Shown here piece by piece: positions 8,130 to 16,369 of a stretch of 57,691 nt of DNA. The notes under the pieces are model-generated. The model made no database searches, was not told the DNA's origin, and saw only the letters and a program-made list of their open reading frames with translations. Location of the stretch: assembly GCA_947502265.1 (NCBI GenBank), contig CANMZB010000023.1, forward strand, positions 1 to 57,691, read 5' to 3'. This stretch comes from an uncultured Sulfitobacter sp. (GTDB lineage: Bacteria > Pseudomonadota > Alphaproteobacteria > Rhodobacterales > Rhodobacteraceae). The first letter of the stretch is position 1. Each line of letters begins with the position of its first letter. Both the position numbers and the translations under genes were made by a program.

Positions 8130-9306
8130 CCCCGCACAGATCCCCACCGACACGCTGACGACGGTGGGCATGCTGGAGAACACGCCCGCCGAGGTCTACG
8201 CGCGACTGCGCAGGACCACGCCTATCGTGCGGTTGCAGGCACTCGGCGGGTGGATCGTGTTCACCGGCGCCGAAGACGTTAACCGCGTAAAGACCGACGG
8301 GGCGCATTTCTGGTCCAGTGACACCACCAGCCCGATGCAGCGCGCCTTTGGCGGTCATACACTGATGCGCAAGGACGGATGCCCGCACCTGCGTGAACGC
8401 GCCGCGATGGAGCCCGCGCTGACGGCGCAGGCCGTAGCGCAATGGCGCCCAGCGTTTGAGGCGCTGACCGACCGTCTTCTTGACGGGCTGGCCGGACATT
8501 CTAAAGTTGATCTGCTTCCTGCCTTTGCGACCCCGTTGTCGGCGGGGTATCTTAAAATCGTCCTTGGTCTTGATGATGCCCGTGCCGCACGCCTGTTTGA
8601 CTGGGCGCAGGCGCTTGTGCGCGGCGCAATGAACGGCAGCTTTGACGAGGATATCTTTGCAGTCAGTGACAGTGCAAATACAGAAATGAACGCCTGTTTT
8701 GACCGGATGATACCGCAGCACAAGGCAGCGCCTGACGGCTCGGTCCTGTCGACAATGGTTAACGCCACTGACCCGCTGGAGATCAGCCGGATCAGAACCA
8801 ACATGAAAATCTGCATTGGTGGCGCTGTGATCGAGACGCGCGATGCACTGCTTTCCACGCTCACCGGACTGCTACGCAACCCCGACCAGTTGCGCCATTG
8901 CATCATGACGGGGGAATGGGCCGCCGCGGTCGAGGAAGGCCTGCGCTGGGTCGCGCCCATTCAGGCCAGCCCGCGCATTGTGAAAAAGGCGCTTATCATG
9001 CGCGGCCTGCACATCCCGCAGGGCGAGACGGTCATGGCCATCCAGGCCTCGGCCAACCACGATGAAGATATCCGGAGCGCGCCTGACATTTTCAACATCC
9101 ACCGCCCCCCACACCCGCACCACAGCTTTGGTGAAGGCGCGCACAGCTGCCTTGGTGGTCCGGCCTACCGCCTGCTGGCCGCCAGTGTCGCTTTGCCCAA
9201 ACTCTTTGCGCGGTTTCCCACCCTTACGCTGGCGGATCACACAGCCGTAGAATTCAAAGGTTTTGCGTTCAGAGGGCCGTCCTCCCTGCCCGTATCATTT
9301 CAGTAG
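8122..9306 (+). CDS. Cytochrome P450
   Basis: A 394-residue soluble P450 of ordinary bacterial length. The haem-binding loop is HHSFGEGAHSCLGGPAYRL, with the axial cysteine in FxxGxHxC. The K-helix ExxR pair is in EEGLRWVAPI. The I-helix reads ICIGGAVIETRDALL, where an acidic/Thr pair stands at the usual oxygen-activation site although the common AGxDTT form is altered. No ferredoxin or reductase lies nearby, so electrons must come from elsewhere. The place behind TRAP and osmC genes suggests oxidation of an imported compound; the substrate is unknown. Confidence 0.9.
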   Translation: MSDPAQIPTDTLTTVGMLENTPAEVYARLRRTTPIVRLQALGGWIVFTGAEDVNRVKTDGAHFWSSDTTSPMQRAFGGHTLMRKDGCPHLRERAAMEPALTAQAVAQWRPAFEALTDRLLDGLAGHSKVDLLPAFATPLSAGYLKIVLGLDDARAARLFDWAQALVRGAMNGSFDEDIFAVSDSANTEMNACFDRMIPQHKAAPDGSVLSTMVNATDPLEISRIRTNMKICIGGAVIETRDALLSTLTGLLRNPDQLRHCIMTGEWAAAVEEGLRWVAPIQASPRIVKKALIMRGLHIPQGETVMAIQASANHDEDIRSAPDIFNIHRPPHPHHSFGEGAHSCLGGPAYRLLAASVALPKLFARFPTLTLADHTAVEFKGFAFRGPSSLPVSFQ

Positions 9307-9709
9307 CGGACAGGTCTGGCACCGGGAGGTGCTAAAACCTGAGGACGCATGTCAGACAGGCCTCTGAAAACGAGTAGCTGCAAAGCGTTATGCCAAAATT
9401 AAACCACAGGCCCTTAACCGCGTGGCCGGTCTTTCGACAGGAAAGGGCGCTCCGCGCCTATGCCTCCGGCATCATCATTCAAAGGTTTCAGGAAGCGTGT
9501 GGGGATACTGAGGCCGTGTTTGAAATTGTTGGAGTTTTTCACCGATATCGAGCGTTTTTGGAATAGTCCCATATCTGCCGCGGACACTACAGGGCTAATA
9601 TCTGTGGTTTGAGACGCCTGTAATTTTCCGCCTGTATGGGCGCTCAAAGAAAAGATGGCTGTATGATGAGATGAAAATGCTACCTTAGGTTGACTTGTGG
9701 AGAGGACCT
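9307..9709. other. Intergenic stretch without a recognised gene
   Basis: The frame at 9414-9647 (minus, 77 codons, including LSIPTRFLKPLNDDAGGIG) has low-complexity coding character and no recognisable domain or ribosome site. I see no clear terminator for the P450 operon and no repeat. Confidence 0.3.
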
Positions 9710-9961
9710 ATGTTCGATCAATTTTCATCAATGGGCTTTGAGCCTAGCCGTTCTAAATGGCCCGAGTACGTGCCAAAGGATCTTGAACTCCGTTTGCTGG
9801 ATGCTTTGAGTTATCAAAACTGTGGCCAAGCGGACATCTGGGACGAAGTCAAAAGCTGGCTCGAAGAAAATTGCATCGAACCCACAGAAATGGTTGACCA
9901 GCAGCGCATCGCCTCCGACCCGCAACCACGCGGATGCACTAAATATTCCCCCAACACATGA
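9710..9961 (+). CDS. Small protein of unknown function
   Basis: An 83-residue protein starting MFDQFSSMGFEPSR, with GAGAGGACCT giving a good ribosome site. It is acidic and mainly helical in appearance (LELRLLDALSYQNCGQADIWDEVKSWLEEN). I recognise no family. The stop overlaps the next small frame as ATGA, which supports real translation of both. It lies next to a Tn3 relic and could be a passenger of that lost element. Confidence 0.45.
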   Translation: MFDQFSSMGFEPSRSKWPEYVPKDLELRLLDALSYQNCGQADIWDEVKSWLEENCIEPTEMVDQQRIASDPQPRGCTKYSPNT

Positions 9962-10119
9962 ACACCATCTCCAAAAACAAAAGCCCCGCACAAGGCGATG
10001 AATTCCCTGCGGATAGACTTGGCGTCGATGACAAGGAAATTTTATTTCAGCGGATCACAGAACTTGAGCGTGTCGTTGCAGACTATGCACAGCGTTATGT
10101 TTTTTGGTCTGCCCCTTGA
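9958..10119 (+). CDS. Short frame coupled to the preceding gene, possibly truncated
   Basis: Fifty-three codons, MNTISKNKSPAQGDEF... ending ERVVADYAQRYVFWSAP. The ATGA overlap with the upstream gene suggests coupling. RITELERVVADYAQRY looks like the beginning of a coiled coil. The last residues and the stop lie close to the Tn3 relic, so the original protein may have been longer. Function unknown. Confidence 0.3.
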   Translation: MNTISKNKSPAQGDEFPADRLGVDDKEILFQRITELERVVADYAQRYVFWSAP

Positions 10120-10210
10120 TCGCTGTCCGACACGGATATAAGAAAACTACCGATATCAACATGCTGAAGCTGCCCACACCGGAGTAGACAGCGAATGCCA
10201 GCAGAACGGA

Positions 10211-10378
10211 TGGGAGCACGTCATCCTCTCTGGCGACTTCGATTGGCATTCTGGTGCAGCAGAGCGCAAAATTGCGTGGCCACTGAACATCAGGCCCGTC
10301 AGAGACTGGGGGACTTGAAGATGTTCGCTGAAAGTTCCCCCTTAGCGTGGTTTTACGAAGAAACCTTTCGATGGGGCT
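10211..10378 (+). mobile_element. Relic of a Tn3-family transposon (tnpA 3' end plus right repeat)
   Basis: Positions 10211-10318 encode the last ~35 residues of a Tn3 transposase (WEHVILSGDFDWHSGA... LNIRPVRDWGT stop). They are close to the end of the intact transposase at 53669 (RPLNIRPARDWGT). Positions 10341-10378 form a 38-bp right-end repeat that resembles 53692-53729 but with several changes. No left end or transposase body remains. This is an old deleted copy of a related transposon. Confidence 0.8.
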
Positions 10379-11028
10379 CTCATGGCATCGAAACGCTATC
10401 AGCGTCATGCGCCGGGGTGGACATGGGCGCGCGATGTCCAGATCATCGATGATATTGCTTTTCCTGAATTCAGACGCCTATCCCCGATCTTTGCCGGTCG
10501 CCATGATCCGAAGATGGTCATGACGACCCAAGCTGTGCGATCTTTCAACGGGCGCGGATCGCATTGTCGTCTGTAGCCCCCTCTCAAACAGGGCCGCTGT
10601 CTTTGCCAACTACTGCTGCTTCTGACATGATGCTGACCTGCCCGGGCTTGTGCAATTTTGAAGAGACCACTGGTCTGGTATCTTCAAGATATTTCACGGG
10701 CGGCTCATCTTTCACCATGCCCAAACGTTCACAAAGCATCAGCCACAAAATGGCGACGCAAGGAAAGATAAGCAGGGCTGTTATAATCACATATGTGTCC
10801 TCGTTGGAATTCGATACACTTTATGGTTGCATGATGTTCTTAAAAAAATGCTAACGACGTCGCTGTCAGAAAATTTACCTTCTGTAGCGCAGACCTGTCT
10901 AACGTGTTGCATTTGTTGGGCAGATTTCAGCCTGAAAGATACTGAAACCCACAGCAAAATATGTGCAAAAACGCAGTCTCAGCCAAACCTGAAAAGTTAA
11001 TATTTTACACATAACTTCAGTATTTTAG
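10379..11028. other. Gene-poor stretch between Tn3 relic and IS256 element
   Basis: Two short frames are the only candidates. One is 10382-10576 (plus, 64 codons, MASKRYQRHAPGWTWARDVQ). The other is 10584-10790 (minus, GTG start, one membrane-like segment ITALLIFPCVAILWLMLC). Neither has a good ribosome site or known domain. The right part, to 11019, is AT-rich and looks non-coding. Confidence 0.35.
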
Positions 11029-12450
11029 GTAGTGTCCCATTGCGTGGTGTAATTTGTTCTCCGGCTGGATGTTGAGCCGGTTTACAGGGCGGCGATTTTC
11101 GCCGGGTCCATGGTGTTATCCTCGCAGATGGCGGCAACGGTTTCCAGCGTCATGTAACGGCGTGTGACCGCCCAATCGTCGTTCTGCTCCAGCATCAGCG
11201 CACCGACGAGGCGTTTGATGGCTGGCTCGTTGGGGAAAATACCGACGACATTGGTCCTGCGCTTGATCTCCTTGTTCAGTCTTTCCAATGGGTTGGTAGA
11301 GTGTATTTGGCGCCAGTGTGCTTTTGGGAACGTCTTGTAGGACAGCACGTCGTCTTCGGCGCGTAGCATGAGTTCGGCGAGCTTGGTGTGACGGGGCTGG
11401 AAGGCCTCAATGAGCCTCGCCCAGTGATCCTTGGATTCTGCCAGCGTGTCCTGGTCGAAGGCAGTTCTGAGTGCTGCTGTGGCAATTGGGCGGTCCTTTT
11501 TACCGACGCATGCCAAGGCATTGCGCATGAAGTGAACCCTGCAACGCTGTATCGTAGCCCCCAGCACTTTGGCGGCCGCGGCCTTCAGCCCTTTATGTTC
11601 ATCCGCGATGATCAGTTTGACCCCACGCAGGCCCCGGTCGGCCAGAGCGCGCAGGAACTCGTCCCAGAACACCTCGGCCTCGCTGGGCTGGATGGCGATG
11701 CCCAGAACCTCGCGCCGTCCATCCAGATTGACTGCAACCGCCACTATGGCCGCGACGCTGACGATCCGCCCCGAGCGGCGGACCTTGATGTAGGTGGCGT
11801 CCAGCCAGACGTAGGGCCATTCGCCCTCCAGCGGTCGGTTCAGGAAAGCGTCAACACGTTCGTCAATCTCGACACACAGGCGCGAGACCTGGCTTTTGGA
11901 GACGCCAGTCATGCCCATCGCTTTCACCAGCTCATCGACTGAGCGGGTAGAAACGCCCTGAATGTAGGCTTCTTGGATCACCGCCGTCATCGCCTTTTCC
12001 GAGGCCCGACGAGGCTCCAGAAACTCCGGAAAATATGATCCCTTCCGAAGCTTCGGGATCTGAACGTCGATTGTTCCGGCCCGCGTTTCCCAGCGGCGCT
12101 GACGATATCCATTCCGATGATTTACCCGTTCGGTGCTGCGCTCATGCGTTCCAGCACCGCATTGCTGGTCCACATCCAGCGCCATCAGGCGGTCGGCGAC
12201 AAACCCAAGCATCTCGGCCAGTATTTGATGATCCGCGCTGTCCGAAAGAAGCGCCTTCAGCGCGACGGTTTCTGCTAACATGTCTTTGGTCATGGGTGAT
12301 CTCCTCGATCGGTAGGTCAGTTTTGCAACTCAACCCTACCGGAGAACGTCCATGACCACCCAGAAAGCCGCGCGGGCTTCGCCTGAGCTGCGCAGAGCTC
12401 CACTTAGCCCGCGCTACCGTCGGAATTACACCACGCCCCGGGGCACTATC
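11029..12450 (-). mobile_element. IS256-family insertion sequence
   Basis: The element is bounded by imperfect inverted repeats that share GCGTGGTGTAATT and a TAGTG start. The left repeat begins at 11029 and the right one ends at 12450. The 9-bp sequence GTATTTTAG stands on both sides (11020-11028 and 12451-12459), the target duplication expected for this family. It holds one transposase gene and nothing else. The element interrupts a non-coding AT-rich stretch. Confidence 0.85.
11082..12293 (-). CDS. IS256-family (mutator-type) transposase
   Basis: A full-length 403-residue transposase. The DDE catalytic residues can be placed: Asp in YVWLDATYIKV, Asp in LIIADEHKGL and Glu in NPLERLNKEIKRR. 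The family motifs CRVHFMRNAL and STNPLERLNKEIKRRT are intact. The N-terminal part, with RNGYRQRRWETRAGTIDVQI, is the DNA-binding region. No frameshift is visible, so it may be active. Confidence 0.92.
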   Translation of the reverse strand: MTKDMLAETVALKALLSDSADHQILAEMLGFVADRLMALDVDQQCGAGTHERSTERVNHRNGYRQRRWETRAGTIDVQIPKLRKGSYFPEFLEPRRASEKAMTAVIQEAYIQGVSTRSVDELVKAMGMTGVSKSQVSRLCVEIDERVDAFLNRPLEGEWPYVWLDATYIKVRRSGRIVSVAAIVAVAVNLDGRREVLGIAIQPSEAEVFWDEFLRALADRGLRGVKLIIADEHKGLKAAAAKVLGATIQRCRVHFMRNALACVGKKDRPIATAALRTAFDQDTLAESKDHWARLIEAFQPRHTKLAELMLRAEDDVLSYKTFPKAHWRQIHSTNPLERLNKEIKRRTNVVGIFPNEPAIKRLVGALMLEQNDDWAVTRRYMTLETVAAICEDNTMDPAKIAAL

Positions 12451-12576
12451 GTATTTTAGCTTTCTCCAGACATCAAACCTTAAGATCAATCCGCTTTTCT
12501 ACAGGCGGTTTACCGGAGTTTTACGGGGCGTGAAACCTCACTTGAAACGCCGGTTCGGGAAAAGGGGAACGAACTG

Positions 12577-13062
12577 ATGAAATTGAAGAAAACCCGTTTG
12601 CGGGCATGGAAGAGGCTTATCCGCAACAATATTACACTGTGTATAACAGCCGCAGGAATACTATCCACGGCTGCAATGCCCGCCGCCGCCCAGACCCGCG
12701 CAGCCTTTGTTGTGCAAAGCGACAGGGGCGGCTGGTTAGGTCAGCGAAGCAAGAAAATCCGAAAAATGCGCGCCACGGGGCAGCGTGTAGAGTTGCGCGG
12801 CACATGCCTGTCTGCCTGCACAATGTATCTGAGTTTGCCAAATGCCTGCGTGTCGTCCAATGCCACGTTCGGATTTCACGGGCCCTCACGCAACGGACAG
12901 CAGCTTTCCCAACGTGAGTTTGATCACTGGTCACGGTTGATGGCAGATAATTATCGCGAACCTTTGCGGTCATGGTTCCTGACCAAAGCGCGGTATCGCA
13001 CATCGGGATATTACAACATGAGCGGCACAGAGTTGATCCGCATGGGCTATCCCCAATGCTGA
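12577..13062 (+). CDS. Secreted ClpP-like small protein
   Basis: 161 residues. GGGGAACGAACTG precedes the ATG. The N-terminus is basic followed by a hydrophobic stretch (CITAAGILSTAAMPAAAQT), a signal peptide with cleavage likely after AAA or AQ. The mature part resembles ClpP/crotonase-fold proteins seen in Rhodobacteraceae: RGTCLSACTMYLSLPNAC with a serine in the position of a nucleophile, then FGFHGPS. Four cysteines suggest disulfides in the periplasm. No catalytic triad can be proven by eye, so peptidase activity is uncertain. It converges with the export operon and shares a terminator with it. Confidence 0.6.
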   Translation: MKLKKTRLRAWKRLIRNNITLCITAAGILSTAAMPAAAQTRAAFVVQSDRGGWLGQRSKKIRKMRATGQRVELRGTCLSACTMYLSLPNACVSSNATFGFHGPSRNGQQLSQREFDHWSRLMADNYREPLRSWFLTKARYRTSGYYNMSGTELIRMGYPQC

Positions 13063-13067
13063 AACGA

Positions 13068-13093
13068 CAAAGCCCTGACCAGTCAGGGCTTTG
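13068..13093. terminator. Bidirectional terminator between convergent genes
   Basis: CAAAGCCCTGAC (13068-13079) and GTCAGGGCTTTG (13082-13093) are perfect 12-bp arms with a 2-base centre. T-rich sequence follows on the plus strand (TTCTTTTC). It stands between two gene ends that face each other, so it probably serves both. Confidence 0.8.
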
Positions 13094-13118
13094 TTCTTTT
13101 CTTCAGGTATGACTGACC

Positions 13119-13445
13119 TTACTGGGTGTCGGGCGTGCTGCCCCCGCCACCCGCTGCGGCAGCGGCGGCGGCGACACCGACAACAGCGGCGGCAGCGCCT
13201 GCACCACCCAATCCAAGTCCTGCGGCAGCCAGAGGCACAAAGCCTTCGGCGTCGTCACAAGTGACCGTCACGCGGTTTTCAGTTTCATTCACATAACGCG
13301 CCGAGCTTACAACGCGGTCTTCACCACAGGCCTGCCTTTCGGTCGCATATTGAATAAGCTGTTCTTCAGAAAGCCTTTGCTGGGCCTGGGCACCGGCGGG
13401 AAGCGCCAGAGAAGCTGCAAATAGGGCAATGGTAAGTTTCTTCAT
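13119..13445 (-). CDS. Small secreted protein with Ala/Gly-rich tail
   Basis: 108 residues. GGAGAACGACC gives a strong ribosome site. There is a clear signal peptide (KKLTIALFAASLALPAGAQAQ), then a short domain with two cysteines (RQACGEDRV and VTVTCDDAEGF). The C-terminal half is a hydrophobic glycine/alanine run (AGLGLGGAGAAAAVVGVAAA) that could insert in a membrane. It is the last gene after the gfcB/yjbF-type gene, with a 113-bp gap. I know no function; association with polysaccharide export is inferred from position. Confidence 0.6.
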   Translation of the reverse strand: MKKLTIALFAASLALPAGAQAQQRLSEEQLIQYATERQACGEDRVVSSARYVNETENRVTVTCDDAEGFVPLAAAGLGLGGAGAAAAVVGVAAAAAAAGGGGSTPDTQ

Positions 13446-13558
13446 GGTCGTTCTCCAATTTTACGGAACCTTAACACGGTAAAAGGCGATATGCCTAGAT
13501 TATCTGGTGAAATATCAAACTTCCCGAATTGGCAATGCCGGTATTTCTAATTAACGGG

Positions 13559-14149
13559 TCACCTTTTGCGGATACTGCTGCGCAGATACCCGATTTCTGG
13601 CGATATCCACTGGCGAGACTGGACAATAAAGCCTGAAGAATCCCGCCAGAAAATATTGGTGAAACTGTTTTGCCGCGCTCTGCACTTTTCTTCCAGACGC
13701 TCCAGACGCTGCCCACCGACAACCTCCCAGCCTGTCACAGTCATCTGGCAGCCGGCCATCAGATAGGTGGAATGATGATCGCCTGTCAGATAGCGCATCT
13801 GGCGGCGGTAAACCGGTGCCCCCTGCCCTGCGAATGCAGCAAGCGTTCCATTGGCGTCCGCGCCCATCAGATCAAAGCCCAACCCCCTGCTGGCCACCAG
13901 CACACCATGCCGGAACGACAGCGAGATATTGTCAACGGCCAGCCATGTTTCCACATCATCCTTCACCGCCACCCGTGACAGCTGCGCGTCCGCCCCGCGC
14001 GAAGCAATCTGGACCCGCATCACAGGTCCGGCCAGCGCCTTCTGGGAAAGAGTAACCTGCGCAGGCGCCTGTGTGCCAGCAATCCGCTGCAAGGCTGGCT
14101 GACATCCGGCCAGCAGGGCAATTGCGGCTGCACAAAGAAATATCCTCAT
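13559..14149 (-). CDS. YjbF/GfcB-family lipoprotein
   Basis: About 196 residues with a lipoprotein signal (MRIFLCAAAIALLAGC; lipobox LAGC). The body matches the YjbF/GfcB type: DVETWLAVDNISLSFRHGVLVASRGLGFDLMG, then RQMRYLTGDH and GWEVVGGQRLERLEEKC. Family members sit in the outer membrane or periplasm and take part in export of group 4 capsule-like polysaccharide, with a role not fully defined. The ATG overlaps the stop of the preceding YjbH-type gene (ATGA), so they are coupled. An alternative ATG lies 18 nt upstream. The usual third member, gfcC/yjbG, is not seen. Confidence 0.8.
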   Translation of the reverse strand: MRIFLCAAAIALLAGCQPALQRIAGTQAPAQVTLSQKALAGPVMRVQIASRGADAQLSRVAVKDDVETWLAVDNISLSFRHGVLVASRGLGFDLMGADANGTLAAFAGQGAPVYRRQMRYLTGDHHSTYLMAGCQMTVTGWEVVGGQRLERLEEKCRARQNSFTNIFWRDSSGFIVQSRQWISPEIGYLRSSIRKR

Positions 14150-16275
14150 CGCCAAAACCGCCCCCATGTTGCATCTATATCGGTGGCCTGAAGCCCCCGC
14201 ACTCGATCATAAAGCCTGCCTGATACTTTCAGACGCGCGCCGCCATCACGCTGGACAGGGCGGATGACTGTATTCAGCTTGCTCTTGTTCGGGCGGCCTG
14301 TGATCCAGTCAAGCGGGACAGTCAGCTGGATGCCCTTGTCAAACGATCCCTCGCCAAAATCTGCGGCCGAGACATCGGTAACGGTGGCAAATGCCCCCAC
14401 CCGCCAGCCATTATCGAACTCACGCGCCAGCGTCAGAGTCGCGCCCACATCACCGGCCAGGTATTGCCCGACATCAAGCTGCCCGAAATAGCCGCCTCCG
14501 ATCTCGTAATAGGCTGAAACGTGGCCCGTGAAGGTTTCATAATCGCGGAAACCAAAAAGCTGGTCAAAATCGCGCTGCTTGACGTAATTCACCTCGGCCC
14601 CCAAGGCGAGACGGCTGTTTTGCGGTTTCCACAACAGCTCGGACGAGACGCCGCCAAACATGCTTTCCAGATAACCTGCCGTGACACGGCCAAACAGATC
14701 ACCCCCGGGCCGGAAATAGTAGGCGCCGGTCAGTTCAGGTATCGTCGTGTCACCGCCCTTGTAATAAAGGTAGGATTCACTGCGCACCCGCTCCAGAACC
14801 GATGTGGATTCCCGCGTGCCCTTGTCGAGGTTGCCCGCGATTTTCTGATGCACGCGGCCAGAGAAAACCAGACCGGGTGCCGGTTCAAACCGGCCCGTCA
14901 GTGCCACGCCGAAATCCATCCGGACCGGCTCATCCGGGTCAAACAGGCTGGGGGTGATGTAGGGCTCAAAACCATAGGTCAGTGCAGGATAGCGCCCGTT
15001 AATTGCCGGCAGGCTTTCTGCGGCATCCACAATTCTGGTTTTTACCCGAAGCAAATCGGGTGCAACGGGATGAAACTCCAGCCGCTCCAGATCACTGCGG
15101 CGCAGCAGCACAGATGTCACAGGCGCGCCTTCAGCCGCCAGACGGATTTCGAAATTATCGACATAAGCAGGCGCGATGCGGGTCAGCACGCGCGCTGCAC
15201 GGCCCACCGCCTGAACGGAGGTGGCATAGCGGTCATTGCGTATCTGGATGCGCAGGGTTTTTCCATCGGCCTGTAATCCGTCAAGGGCGACCCCTTCGCG
15301 TGCAAGCGCCTGACGGGCGGTGCGCGCAAAACCGGGGCCGGAAAGATCGACCGGCTCCTGCCCCCTGCCCGCGACACGCGGCAGAATTGGCGGCGGAGCT
15401 GAATCCAGACCCGAGCCAAAGCGCGGCTTCTTGGGGTTCAGCGCATAGGAAAGCTGAACTCCGATCTCGGAGCCATAGAGATACCGCAGATCAAGAGTTG
15501 TGCGATCATTGTATTGATAGGAGACGCCAAAGTTGAAGGGGGATTTGCGGTCAAACGCAGAGCCATCCTCACGCGCGTAATCATCCGAGGAATACTCCGC
15601 CGTCAGCCGCACACGGTCAGTGGCCTGCCACTCAACCCCGCCGAAAAACGCAGCGTCGCCGCGAAACCATATATCCGGATCAAAACTCCCTCCCAAGCCA
15701 CCCTCTGCGAGGGGGCGCGACTTGACCCCGTCACCAAAAACAGCGCCGAGAGGATTTGAGAACCCGTTATAGGATCCCAGACGACCCCATCCCAATCCCG
15801 CAGTGGCCCGCAGCCTCGGAGTCAGGGTTTTGGACGCGACAACATATTCGCCGCCGTAAATGCCTGTCCCGACAATATCGTTGATCCCGAAAGCCATGGC
15901 AGGCCGATAACGCCCCTCGTCCGCGAAACGGTATTGCAGCGAAAAGCTCCGATCATAACGATCGGGCAAAACTGCGCTACCTGGATCACGCCGGATATCA
16001 AAGAGAATTGCATACCGAAACGACGCTGACAGCCGTTCAGATATCTGGAATGTCATCGTGTTGCGGGTCTGGTTTTTGAAATGACTGGTGGTAAAACCAA
16101 GCTCCGCATCTTCACGCCCGAAGGCCGTCGGCATGTCGATCATCCCCGGCACGCCAAAGCTGTTGTAGCCCCAAGCAATGCTGCGTTCTTGCGCTGCCAG
16201 TGATATAGGGACGCATACGATCATTGCAAAAACGGATGTCTTGGCAAAGCCCTGTCGGCAAAGACGGTTCGACAT
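14146..16275 (-). CDS. YjbH/GfcD-family outer-membrane protein
   Basis: 709 residues from ATG 16275, which has AAGGG seven bases upstream. A signal peptide precedes AAQERSIAWGYNSFGVPGMIDMPTAF, the usual YjbH start. Most of the protein is alternating strands rich in aromatic and Gly residues (FRYAILFDIR, LDLRYLYGSEIGVQL, GAYYFRPGGDLFGRVTAGYL), consistent with one or two outer-membrane beta-barrel domains. Family members help exopolysaccharide leave the cell. It lies 94 bp after the wzc-type gene and overlaps the gfcB-like gene, so it completes a wza-wzb-wzc-gfcD-gfcB export operon. Confidence 0.85.
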   Translation of the reverse strand: MSNRLCRQGFAKTSVFAMIVCVPISLAAQERSIAWGYNSFGVPGMIDMPTAFGREDAELGFTTSHFKNQTRNTMTFQISERLSASFRYAILFDIRRDPGSAVLPDRYDRSFSLQYRFADEGRYRPAMAFGINDIVGTGIYGGEYVVASKTLTPRLRATAGLGWGRLGSYNGFSNPLGAVFGDGVKSRPLAEGGLGGSFDPDIWFRGDAAFFGGVEWQATDRVRLTAEYSSDDYAREDGSAFDRKSPFNFGVSYQYNDRTTLDLRYLYGSEIGVQLSYALNPKKPRFGSGLDSAPPPILPRVAGRGQEPVDLSGPGFARTARQALAREGVALDGLQADGKTLRIQIRNDRYATSVQAVGRAARVLTRIAPAYVDNFEIRLAAEGAPVTSVLLRRSDLERLEFHPVAPDLLRVKTRIVDAAESLPAINGRYPALTYGFEPYITPSLFDPDEPVRMDFGVALTGRFEPAPGLVFSGRVHQKIAGNLDKGTRESTSVLERVRSESYLYYKGGDTTIPELTGAYYFRPGGDLFGRVTAGYLESMFGGVSSELLWKPQNSRLALGAEVNYVKQRDFDQLFGFRDYETFTGHVSAYYEIGGGYFGQLDVGQYLAGDVGATLTLAREFDNGWRVGAFATVTDVSAADFGEGSFDKGIQLTVPLDWITGRPNKSKLNTVIRPVQRDGGARLKVSGRLYDRVRGLQATDIDATWGRFWR

Positions 16276-16369
16276 TATATCCCTTGCAGGCGGCACTCCC
16301 GCCCTTAAAAATTACCTTATCGCGACCTTGAACACAGGGCGCGTAAAAATCAACCGAAGGCAGACCAGA

